NCBI GenBank assembly: GCA_021401465.1
Contig: JADDMT010000170.1
Span: forward strand, 1-51,783
Reading direction: 5' to 3'
From: Teratosphaeria epicoccoides
Taxonomy: Eukaryota > Ascomycota > Dothideomycetes > Mycosphaerellales > Teratosphaeriaceae
Length of the DNA: 51,783 bases
Shown here: positions 41,103 to 51,758 of the stretch, piece by piece
Layout of the letters: the number at the start of each line of letters is the position of its first letter
Position numbering within the stretch: position 1 is the first letter of the stretch
Made by a program: the position numbers and the translations under genes
Notes under the pieces: generated by a model
What the model was told of the DNA's origin: nothing
What the model saw: only the letters and a program-made list of their open reading frames with translations
The model's database searches: none

Positions 41103-42427
41103 TTAGCCAGATGGAGCATCGCCCATAAACCCCCAGTATTTCTCGGCGCCGAAGGTGCTCGAAGTGTCGGTCTTCCAATTATCGTTGAACGAGGTGAAGA
41201 GGACGACATTGCTAGAGAATGTGCTCTTGATCGAGTTCAGGGCGTCCTTCTGGTTCTCTGAACTGGGCACAGCCTTGCCGTTGGTACTGCCCTGCCATGG
41301 CCAACCGGTCTCTGCCACGACAACTTCTTTCCCACCGCACGCCGAGGAGACACGCTGGACCTGCTGAAGAAGCCAAGGACCGGAATCCTGAGCGGTGACG
41401 CCGCCGTCAAAGAATGGATGCGCATTGACAGCAGCGTAATCTGAGTTTTGGCACAGCTCTGGGTTGGCAATGGTCGCAACGAAGGTGTCAATGGTGACAA
41501 TCTTGCCGGTGAATCCTGCGCTCTTCAGCGTGTCACGGGCGGTCTTGATGGCGCTAACGACTTGGTCGACGGTGTAGGTACCGCCATTGACGGCTTCGTT
41601 ACCGATTGCCTACAAAGGTATCAGCATCGGCTTTGGCTCGATATTCGCGATCATAGACCTACGACAGTATCGATGTTGCTCCAGCCTCCATTGGCATTTG
41701 CTGCATCGATGATGAGCTTCAGCTCATCCGGCAGGCTGCCAGTAGCAAGGTCGTACACGCCAGCCATCAGCTTCATGCCCTTGGCGCTGGCCGCGGTCAG
41801 AATCGTTGCGGTCTGGTCGCAATCTGTGCCATATGTACGAATCATACTGTAGCCTGAGATCGATTGGAAATCTTGATTGACAGCATCTTGGGATTTGCAT
41901 TCGCCGTTGGCGTAATATGGCGAGTATGCGAGGGAATATCCACCATTTTCGGAAGAGCTAGATGAGGGAGAGCTGGCCGCAGCCGCGGAGGATGTTGATA
42001 ACGGGGCTGTCGAAGACGTCTCGTAGGCCTCAGAAGATGTCGAGTATGTTGGCGTTGGTGCTACGTAGCTGCTGGACGGTGTCTCATAGCTGCTGGAGGA
42101 AGAGGACCAGGACGAGATCGGAGTCGACCAATCTGCGCCACTGCTGGTAGTGCTCGCAACCTGCCAATCGGCAGCAATGCTGACGATTGTTGAGCTGGAC
42201 GCGGCTGATGTTGCAGATGTCGAACCCAGAAAGGCAGTGGACACTGGGGTGCCATTCGCGTCGAGGTAGACAACGGCGGCCGGAGCAGTGGCGTACACGA
42301 CGTCCGTCTGGGTGACGACGTCGACATCACGCTTTTCCATGGGCTTGTGCACGTGCGGGTGGCGATGGGGTTGCGCCTCGGTCGCGGCGAAGAAGGCCGC
42401 GAGGCCTAGAAGGCCTGCCTTCATCAT
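41103..42427 (-). CDS. Secreted GH17 beta-1,3-glucan hydrolase/transferase
   Basis: Two minus-strand exons, 41663-42427 and 41103-41609 (1272 nt, 423 residues); the 53-bp intron splits just before AIGNEAVNGG. A signal peptide (MMKAGLLGLAAFFAATEAQP) is followed by a possible Kex2 site (EKR) and a long Ser/Thr linker (about residues 70-165). The GH17 domain starts at GGYSLAYSPYYANGECKSQD. The proton donor is Glu of AIGNEAVNGG (about 259) and the nucleophile Glu of VVVAETGWPWQGS (about 355). Family members (Scw4/Scw10, BtgE, EglC type) remodel wall beta-1,3-glucan. No GPI tail: it ends FMGDAPSG. Confidence 0.93.
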
Positions 42428-43292
42428 GTTGCTCGGAGAGATTCTGTGTTTGAAGATTCTGTTGTAAACCTCCGACCAGCGGTCAGCGAGCACCTGAAAT
42501 GAGTGTGTGTAGTTGGATGGATCGTAGTCGTCGCAACTTGTTGATTGAAAGCCGGTTGCGGTGGGTGCAAGAGGAAATGACAACAAAGATGACTGGTTCG
42601 AATTACTCGAGTCGTTCCATTATTAACAGGGCATTGTTCAGGCCCGCTGCCAATTTGCGATCGCGAATGAATGGACGCACATAAAGGGAAGGGCTGATGG
42701 TGGCTTACCGTTGGGTTCGTGCTGTCACGACGACTCTGCCAATGTCAACAGAGGTGTTGCTATCTTGAAACTTGGAATGCTGTTGATGCCGCGTGATGGG
42801 GCCAATGTGTTGGTGAAGGAATGTAACGCCGCTTGGCGGTAAGGAGCGTCGTGGCCTGAGGGCCGAGTGTGGAACAATCAGTGTGGTGGAGACGAGAGTT
42901 GCTGCTCACAGAGCGCAGAGGGTTCAGTGTTGTCGAAGGATGTTGGCCAACGAAGATGTGCTGTTTTGATGTTGTTGCTAAGCGCTCTTGCACCTTCAAC
43001 TTCCCGCAGCGGCAAGAGTTGGACCCACCGTAACTGCCTCGCATGCGCCAGCTGCCAGAAATCTACGACTGTCGCTTTGACTGTGATGACCATGACTCGA
43101 CCATTTGACTCGTGAATGCGCCAGCGTATGCGTTACCACGGCGTATTACCGGTCACACGCTCTCGCATGAAAGCGACAGCTACTGCTCGAGCATCCGGCT
43201 CGTGAATGCGCCTCAGCTCGTGCTGCCCGACGATGCAAAATCGCTCAAACTGCCGCTGTCTGCTCGGGAGAGTCTCCAAATAAGCGCGCCAT
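42428..43292. other. Intergenic region (glucanase promoter side)
   Basis: No gene recognised; overlapping short frames only. A GAATGCGCC word is repeated (43113, 43203). Confidence 0.5.
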
Positions 43293-44266
43293 CTACCGCC
43301 CAAGGTCAGTAAGTGTCTCCGGAAGAACATGCTCATCGGCAATACTCACCATAGCCGGTGGGTAGCGATCGCCCTTCGAGCCACCGACGCTCTCGATTGC
43401 TTTCCTGATCTCGTGCTCCTCCTCCTCACTGAGTTTGACATTGACAGCCGTGGCATTCTCCTCGAGGCTGCCAGACGAGTCAGCATGTTGATGGCAAAAT
43501 CACCGCGAGTCACTCACGTCGGTCTCGTCGAGGTCGTCCCGGCTCTTGATAGTATTGGTCAAGAAACCTCGCCCAATGGACTGTACGCGACAATCTTCAC
43601 ACCCAATTCCCGAGCCGTCTTCAAGAATTGAGTCTGCTCGGACTCAATCTCCAGCGCAAAAGGCGAGAACTCCATCTGCGCCGCTGCGATAGGATGGACC
43701 TTGTGTGCCCTTCGTAGAGTGCTCGCGGAGCACTCGCTCAGGCCCAAGTACCGGATCTTGCCCTCCTTCTTCAGCTCCGCCATAGCCTGAACAGTCTCTT
43801 CGATCGGAACTTTTGGATCGATACGATGGACATAGTACAGATCGACCTGATCGATTCCGAGACGCTTCAAACTGTCGTTGCACGCCTGCTTCACATACTC
43901 TCTGTCACCACGGACCGTTGGGTTGCCTTGCGCGTCTCTGAGATTCCCAAATTTGGTAGCGAGGAAGATCTGCTTGCGCCGACCTGTGTCCTTGAACCAT
44001 TTTCCAACGAGCTTCTCGTTCGTGTGAGGACCGTAGATGTCGCCTAGGTGGATTGTCAGCTATGCTTGACATGCCTGAGATGCGATGTTCGTACTCGTAT
44101 CCCAGAAGTTGATGCCTATATCTGCGGCTTTCGTCAAAACTTCGGCGGAGGCAGTGTCGTCGTAACCGCCAAAGCTCGTATATCCAAATGACATCCCCAT
44201 GCAACCCAAGCCCATGGCGGACACCAGGTCGTCGCCGATTTTTCGCTGAGGGAACCTCGATGTCAT
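43293..44266 (-). pseudogene. Aldo/keto reductase gene with frameshift and internal deletion
   Basis: Exon 1 is 44096-44266 (MTSRFPQRKIGDDLVSAMGL, then GINFWDT), intron 44045-44095, exon 2 from 44044. Catalytic residues are present: Asp/Tyr in FWDTSDIYG, Lys in FLATKFGN, His in VDLYYVHRID. Near 43578 the frame breaks: AYSPLG is followed by a stop two codons later, while GRGFLTNTIKSRDD continues one base out of frame, as if one G were missing from a G run. Downstream, IKSRDDLDETD is followed almost at once by LEENATAVNVKLSEEE, so about 60-70 residues that the family has between these blocks are absent. The C-terminal part would end at TAG 43293-43295. Likely a recent pseudogene; the frameshift alone could be a sequence error. 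Confidence 0.75.
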
Positions 44267-45230
44267 TGCGGATGGAGTGGCAGAGGTCGCGGCTGCGATA
44301 GTAATGGAGGGGAAAGCAGCCCTGTGTGAAATACAGAGCTCAATAATGGGATACTGTGGTATACCTCTCCTATACCTCCGTCTCATCGACGGCAGACACT
44401 ACCGTCACCACCTACTACTCGAGTCCCGTAATCGCTGACACCCCGCGACTCCGAAGCAGATGAGGAATCGCTAATCGCACTACTTAGGTTGTGTTCGGTT
44501 ACTCTTTAGTTGTAGTACTAGTAATATAGATATGAAGCAAAAAAAAAAGGAAAATATCTCGTACTATGACAGAATAATCCGACCTTTTAATAGGTACAAG
44601 ATAGTACTACATTCTGCTTATTATAGAGGTAGTATAGGAGATACTTATATCCTCTAATCTCCCTTAATTAGGGAAGTATGTCTATACCTAACTCTATAGG
44701 GATACTATAGGATTTAAGAGTCCCTATAGAGATACTATAGAGAGAATAGTATATAGGATTATTATATCCCTATACTTAGGTAGTAAGCCTATTAGATAAA
44801 GGGTATATATATTAATATATAAAGGGACTCCTACTATAATAGATAGGGTCTATAGTATACTAAGAGTAGTATATTAGAGTATGTTTAGCTCTAATACTCT
44901 CTAATAGTATTAACTATATTACTATCTCTCTTCCTATAAGTAATATAGATATATGTTAAGTTAAGGTTACATATAGGCAATAGATTTACATATAGGAAGT
45001 AGCTATAGAAGGAATATATTATATTAGGTAATAAGTATATAAACAAACGTAATAGATAGAAGAGAAGAGAAGAAAAAATCTTCTCTCCCTAGCTAGAGTT
45101 AAATATCCCTTAACCCCTAACCTAAGTTAGAGAGGTTAGAGTTAGGGTCCTACCTAACTTTGACTCCTACTAACTTAGTGTAGCTAGTATACGACTCGCT
45201 ACCTATTACATTTTAATACTCCTACTTAGA
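44267..45230. other. AT-rich gene-free stretch next to the retroelement
   Basis: After about 44490 the base composition shifts sharply to A/T, with many TATA, CTATAG and TAGTA words and no open frame. This is the look of an old, heavily RIP-mutated repeat. A few CCCTAA/TTAGGG-like words near 45105-45150 are not a telomere array. Confidence 0.6.
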
Positions 45231-45720
45231 TGTCATGAGTGTCAGGAGTACTGTCTAGAGTACTATAGGATACAGGATCATGTAGGTCCTAAGTGCTATA
45301 AGTCATAGTACTGTCATGGGAGTACTATAAGTCATAGGCATAGTCATAGAAGAAAGGATCTGTCACGTGAGGACAGATCCCCGGATCTGTAGGGTTAGTC
45401 TACAGATCTATAGGCTTACAAGGAAGAAGGGATCTGTCACGTGATAATAGACCCTTAGATCTATAGGGTTAGTCTACAGATCTACAGACACGGATCTATC
45501 GGGTCTGTCGACAGATCTAACAGAGCTGCTCTGTCGCTCTCTAGTATATAGGGATAGCTTTAGGACAGGTAGTTAGGAGCTTCGTGCTTAATCTTAATTT
45601 AATCCTCTCTTGCTTAGAGGAGAGTCAGTTACAAGGTTAACTGCTATTGTCGATATTCTTCATAGCTCCTAAGTCTAACACCTAGTCACCTTCCTGCTAT
45701 CGGCACCTACCCTTATGACA
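45231..45720 (+). repeat. 5' LTR of the right chromovirus, 490 bp
   Basis: Begins TGTCATGAGTGTCAGGAGTA and ends CTACCCTTATGACA, with TGTCAT/ATGACA ends. Same length as the left LTR (676-1165) and similar throughout in opposite orientation. The two repeat/hairpin blocks with GGATCTGTCACGTGA are conserved. Confidence 0.93.
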
Positions 45721-45779
45721 TTTTGAGCACTACTTCTAGGGAAGCATCAGGAGACTCGGCGAGCGCTTAACATACGCCT

Positions 45780-47635
45780 ATGTCAAGTAGTTCTTTAACT
45801 GTTAGTTCAAGCTCTAGCGACAGTTAACTGACACCACGAGAACAAGTTGCTGCTATACCTTAAATCACGTAGTAGCTCGAATCTATTCACCTTAGCGAGA
45901 TGGCTCTAGCATCCGTCGCAGGTTCAACTACTAGGAATAGACACAGCAATAACGGCTTCAAGATAGGAAGCCCTACAGAGTTCACAGGACAACGATCTTA
46001 AGTCGAGATGTTTATCCTATAATGCTAGTTAGCATTTAACGTAGATACAGAACAGTTTACAACACATCATAAGCGAATAATGTACATTGTCTCTTACCTG
46101 AAGGGACTAGCGTTCGAGTTTATCTAGCCTCATCTAACGGATTATCTAGATCACGTCAGCAGCGCCGAAGCTAGGAAGACGACGACTAGGGAGATTCTTA
46201 ACTTAGACAAGTCTTTGTTTAAGGCATTACGCGAAGCGTTCAGGCTTAGTAATAAGTAACAAGAGGCCGAAAGAGCTCTCCTAGGAATCTAGCAGAAGGG
46301 TTCCGCCACGAAGTACCGCGCGGACTTTTAGACCCTCTCTGCTTAAGTCGACTAGAATGATAACGCTTTAGCCGCTTAGTTCTACTAGGGACTAAAGGAG
46401 ACGGTTAAAGATGAAATTGCCTGAGGAGATCGGCTAACGACATTTAAGGAAATGAGCGATCTCGCGATTAGAATTGATAATCGCATCTAGGAACGACAGC
46501 AAGAACGACAACATAGAAATCGCAAGCCGGCGCAGGCTAACCATAAGGTCTAACGATTAGCACCAAAATGGCGAAGCGATTACTATAGTCTCTAACCTAT
46601 GGAGTTAGATGCGACTAAGGGGCGTCCGAGGAATAGACCCTAAGGAAAGCCGCGGAAGGGCTCTCCTCCCTAGAATGGTCTGAAGAAGCTATTCGACAAG
46701 AGTAATCTCGAGTGCCACAACTGCGGAAAGAAAGGACACTTTTCCCGTAAATGTTTTGCTAAGAAGCAACGACAAGAGCTGCCTAGGATAGAGCAGGCTC
46801 GCGCGACAACGACGGCACCTAAGCAAAAGGTCGCCGCTACTCGAGAACCGGACTATGCCGCACTTACTTAGACTGCGTGCTACGACGACGATTGTCGAAT
46901 TCACAAGAGTAATAAAGATGGTTCTAGATAGTACCCTAGCCGAAACAAGGCACAGTCGATCTGTGCGCTAAGGGGTACACCTTCTAGTACGACAGTCCTA
47001 AGAGAACAGGAACTAGAAGAAGAAGAAGAAGGTTCGGACGACAACTACGAGCTTGTCGAAGCCGTCATTCCTGATTCCGAGGAAGACGAGAGCATAGAGC
47101 GATAGGCCATGCCGCTATATGACATTAGACTCGACATTATCCGGATCATACAGAACTAGTAGGCTTAGGCTTGCCCATGGATTAATGGAGTACAACATGT
47201 CGACTAGCTTTAGTATGACGAACTAGCCGACTGTATGCGACGACACCTAAGGAGACTACTAGTCGTAGCTTAACCTCACGCGCATCAGAAAGTTGTCTAA
47301 GAAATTGTACCGTTCGGGGTAGAGTTCACGCCCTAGGGAGGCTACCTAACCCACGAAGGTATTCAGATTCCACGAGCGCTACGACTCCGAGTCTATCGTT
47401 TAAAGATAGAGTACGCAAGGAACGCGTAGGAACAGCGAGGCCAAGAACGCGAACGATCTCTTAGGCCAGAAAACGGTAACGCTTACAGAAGAAGCCGAGA
47501 CCGCATGATCCCTAAACTAGTCCGTGAAGACAGTTATTCGGGAAACGACGAGGTCCGCCGAAATTAGACCTACGGACAGACTAGACAGGGCTACAACGAT
47601 GTGCCGCGATCGGCGCCAGATACGCGAACAACCTT
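45780..47635 (+). pseudogene. gag: Gag region with CCHC zinc knuckle, RIP-degraded
   Basis: Frame from ATG 45780-45782 (MSSSSLTVSSSSDS). Capsid-like blocks: FKIGSPTEFTG, RIMYIVSYLKGLAFEFI, KYRADF, then YYSL.PMELDAT. The nucleocapsid knuckle CHNCGKKGHFSRKC (46713-46754) has exact C-x2-C-x4-H-x4-C spacing. A Glu/Asp-rich tail follows. TAG/TAA codons stand at many former Gln/Trp positions, including the one just before the LTPREQ block. Confidence 0.9.
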
Positions 47636-50600
47636 AGAGTATGGTTGCATATCGACGAGACGCTAGCTAGGGCCTTAATAGATTCAGGATATACTGGAAT
47701 CTTCATGACGCCCAAGTTCGCCAGGACAGCTAGGATAAAGCTACAGGCGAAAACGAATGCTTTCTCGCTACAAGCGATCGATAGAAAGCTAGTTACATAC
47801 AACCAAGGAATAGTTGACGAGGAGACTAAGATGATACCTCTGCGGATAGGACGCTACCGAGAGATGCTCTAGTTCGACATCACGGAGTCGCTAGGCTCGG
47901 ATGTAGTACTAGGGTTGCCATGGCTAAGGAACGCTAACCCCTATATCGACTAGAAGAATGAGAGGATCTAGTTCCTAGAACTCTTAAGATCGATACCTCT
48001 ACCTGTAGTGCACGACGCACTAGGCAAGATCGAAATATGTGCTATGACTTCAAGCGAGATAGTAGCTGCCATCAAGGATCTAGAACAGGAAGTGCACGTC
48101 CTATAGGTCAAAGCAACGCAATTAGAAGTCAGGGTCGAATTTACAGTTCCTAATGAGTATAAAGAGTTCGCTACTCTTTTCGAGGAAGAACCCGACTAAG
48201 AAGCTCTGCTAGAACACTAGGAGTAGGACTACGGGATACCCTTACTCCCTAGCAAGACACTGACGAAGTAATCAGTTCGCCTATTATTAGCAGCGAAACT
48301 AGAAATTCTCCGGAAATACCTAGAAGACAACCTCTAGAAAGGCTTCATTCGCGAGTCGTAGTCCCTAGCCGGATATCCGATCCTGTTTGTGCCTAAGGGG
48401 GAAGATGACTAGCGACTCTACGTAGATTATCGTAGATTAAACGACATCACGATAAAGAATAGTTATCCGCTTCCTTTGCTCTCGGAATTGCAGGACCGCC
48501 TGCAAGGAGCAATGTAGTTCTCGAAGTTCGACATACCTGGAGCGTATAATCGAATTCGAATTAAGGAAGGCGAAGAATAGAAGACCGCGTTCCGAACTAG
48601 GTTCGGGCACTATGAGTACATAGTCATGCTATTTAGGTTAACAAACGCCCTAGCTACATGGCAGGCATTTATCAACAATGTGCTACGAGAGTACCTCGAC
48701 GTCTTTGTAGTTATATACCTAGACGACATCCTCGTCTATTCCTAGACGATCGAAGAACATAGGACTCATGTACGCAAGGTACTTCAGAAACTCTAGGACT
48801 ACTGACTAAAGGTCAAGCCGCAGAAGAGCGAGTTTCATAAGCAGGAAGTACAATTCCTTAGCTACGTAGTAGCATGGAATAGAATCAAGATGGACACTAA
48901 GAAAGTCTAGGTCGTAAAAGAGTAGCCTACGCCGACTAATGTTAAGGAAGTATAGTCCTTCCTTAGATTCGCTAACTTCTACAGGAGATTTGTAGCAAAC
49001 TATTCGAAGATTACGGCACTACTTATGACTCTTACGACGAAGGATACACTATTTGTATAGGACGACGCCTAACGGAATGCCTTTAAGGAACTCAAGCGAC
49101 GATTTACAGATTAGCTAATCTTACTTATGTTCGACCCGGATAAGCCTATTATAGTCGAAACAGATGCCTCTGACGTAGCACTCGGGGCATGCTTAAGTCA
49201 ACTAGGACTAAGTAGACGACTACAGCTAGTCGCCTACTACTCGAGGAAATTGTCTAGACTAGAACTCTAATATGACGTCCACGACAAAGAACTTCTAGCT
49301 ATAGTAGACGCCTACAAGGCCTGGCGGGTCTACTTAGAAGGTTCTAAGCACTAGGTCACGGTCTACACAGACCATGAGAACTTGCGATACTTCACAACGA
49401 CGAAAGAGTTAAACTGACGACAGGTTCGGTAGAGCGAGGAGCTCTCTAGTTTTAACTGCAAGATCGTCTATCGCAAGGGGACCGACAACGCACGCGCCGA
49501 TGCACTTAGCTGCCAGACGGACTACATGAAGGGCGTGAAGCGGGAGAAACATGCTATTCTCCAGGAAAATAGCGATGGCACGCTAGGAGTTAACCGACTC
49601 GCGGCCACGACTGTTACATGGACTAGTAGGTTTCAGGACGACCTGAAGAACGCCCTAATCCATGACCTAACCGCACTCGCTGTCCGCGACGACATTGATG
49701 GACAGGAGGATTAGGAAGACGAAGACGGAATCCTTCTGTTTTAAGGATTAGTATACGTGCTAACGTCTTTACGATCGGAACTACTACGCCTCCGACATGA
49801 CGTACCTTAGGCAGGACACCCGGGAGTGTCTAAAATGAAGCAAATTCTCCGACAAGAATATTACTTCCCTAGGATAAGCAAGGCAATCGAGGACTACGTC
49901 TGTCGATGTGTAACTTGCTGACGAAGTAAGCACGACCGTCACAGACCGTATAGGCTACTACGACTACTAAAGGTACCTTAACGGCCATGGGAATCGCTCG
50001 CTATAGATTTTATCGTCAAACTACCTTAGTCAAGAGAACCCGCGACTAATGAGTTCTTCGACGGGATCATGGTAGTAGTCGACCGATTCACTAAGTTCGG
50101 GAAATTTATCCCTTACCGCGAAGACTTCAAGACTAAAGATATCGCGCATGTCTTCATCAAATGGGTAGTAGCATTACACGGCATGCTACAGGACCTAGTA
50201 ACGGATCGAGGATCCGTGTTTACCTCTAACTTCTAGAGAGCCCTAATGAGACAATTCTAGGTCAAACATCGATTAAGTACTTCCTTCTACCCTTAGACAG
50301 ATGGACAGACAGAACGCCTAAATCAGACGTTAGAACAGTACCTTCGATCCTATGTTAATAGGGACTAGAACAACTAGGTAGAGTTGTTGCTAATGGCACA
50401 GCTCGCGTATAATAGTACGCCGGCAGAGTCGACAGGACTCTCGCCATTTCAGATGGCGTATGGATTAGCTATAGAAGACATTCTAGACGTCTTAGCTAGT
50501 AATCCGAACCTAGCAGCACTCGGACGAGTAGAACATCTACGCTAACTGCAAACAGAAGCACGACTCGACCTGCAGTTCTATTAGCAGAACATGGCACGGT

Positions 50601-51050
50601 ACGCGAATCGTAAGAGAATTAAGGGACTAATTCTAAAGGAGGGGGACAAGGTGTATCTCCTCCGCCGTCACATCAAATCGGACAAACCGAGTAAAAAACT
50701 AGACGCTATAAAACTAGGACCATTTAGGATTAAGGCCAAGACAGGACTAGTTAATTTTGAATTACAGCTACCCGAGCAGATGAGAATACACCCTGTGTTC
50801 TATGTCTCTCTGCTAGAACAAGCAGCGCCGGACGCCGCACTGCAATCAGAACCCTTACTACTCGACCCTGAAGTAGAAGAACCGGAGTACTCTGTCGAAA
50901 GGATTATCGACACTCGCTAGCGGGACGGACAGCGACAGTACTTAGTAAAATGGGAAGGATATGGGAGTACTAAGAACACCTAGGAACCCCTAGAACACCT
51001 GCGAAACTGTTAGCAAAAGATACGAAGTTTCGAGAAAGGAACGAACCTAG
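47620..51050 (+). pseudogene. pol: Pol: protease, RT, RNase H, integrase, chromodomain, RIP-degraded
   Basis: One frame, -1 relative to gag. Protease: ALIDSGYTGIFM (about 47670) and VVLGLPWLRNANPYID. RT: YVDYRRLNDITIKNSYPLPL and the YLDD active site at 48716-48727 (FVVIYLDDILVYS). RNase H: DPDKPIIVETDASDVALGA (about 49130) and VTVYTDHENLRYF. Integrase: H2C2 finger with one Cys side intact (CRCVTC), LAIDFIVKLP, LVTDRGSVF, DGQTERLNQTLEQYLRSYV (D, D, E). Then VYLLRRHIKS, HPVFYVSLL. Chromodomain at about 50880-51005: EPEYSVERIIDTR, QYLVKWEGYG, and a Trp codon turned into TAG in the third aromatic position (NT*EPLEHL). Confidence 0.93.
50881..51005 (+). other. Chromodomain at the integrase C-terminus
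   Basis: Residues EYSVERIIDTR, a TAG, RDGQRQYLVKWEGYGSTKNT, TAG, EPLEHL match the chromodomain order including the first Tyr and the Trp of KWEGY; the last aromatic-cage Trp is now TAG. Chromodomains direct chromovirus integration to methylated histone H3 in heterochromatin. Confidence 0.88.
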
Positions 51051-51163
51051 GAAGAAGATCCTAAGCTACGACTAGACTCCTGCGGGACGCTGTCGACCGG
51101 CTCGGCTATCACGCTATCCAGGAAACCCTAATATAAGGAGTTAGCGAAACCCTCTATTACGCT

Positions 51164-51679
51164 CTATGTCGTAGGACTAAGAGCGAGACCCGCGGAAGGA
51201 TCTAGGTCAAGAAGAAACCCGGCCTGCGTAAGAGCTTGTTCCTCGGCCTCCTCCTCCCTAATCTCGCGCTCCTCGAGAGCGCGACTATCTTCGACCTCCT
51301 AGTCGACTATGTCTAACTGTTTTCGAAGACGCATCTCCTTCGCATGCGCCTCTAGCATCTTCTGCGAAGCTTCGGCTAGGACTACCTTCGCACGATCAAG
51401 ATTAGCAATTAGTCTTTTCCGCCGATCGCCTAACTTCTTCTATTCGACCTCTGTTACCTTCGCGTCGCAACTCCGACAGTTGCTAAAGTGACATTACGAA
51501 CATTTCCCTAAGGAAATATGTACCTGACAGACAAGCTTTAGCTCTTGACACTAAGTATAGGACTTCATGCTGTCCTAGCCCTGACGATAGATTCGATTCG
51601 CGCGGCGTTTGCGTTTCTGCGTTAAAGGGGCGTCAGTGTCTAGAATAACACAAGGTAGTAATGTAGAAAGAGAAGACAT
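51164..51679 (-). pseudogene. Antisense open frame between pol and 3' LTR, coiled-coil with CxxC pairs
   Basis: On the minus strand a 172-codon frame runs from ATG 51677-51679 to TAG 51164-51166, with five internal TAG/TAA codons of the RIP type. It begins MSSLSTLLPCVILDTD, has a basic patch (QKRKRRANRIY), two Cys pairs (GKCS*CHFSNCRSCDAK) and then a long charged helix (RKRLIANLDRAKVVLAEA, LEAHAKEMRLRKQLDIVD), ending ALSPTT. Composition and the fact that stops fall at probable Gln codons indicate it was once protein-coding. Function unknown. Confidence 0.65.
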
Positions 51680-51745
51680 CACAGTTTAAAAGAAGAAACA
51701 AGAGAAACCCCGCACTAATGAGGTAGCTTAGGGACGAGCTAGACT

Positions 51746-51758
51746 AAGAGGGGGATAG
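51746..51758 (+). promoter_or_regulatory. Polypurine tract
   Basis: AAGAGGGGGATAG lies immediately before the TG of the 3' LTR, the position and composition of the plus-strand primer site. Confidence 0.8.
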
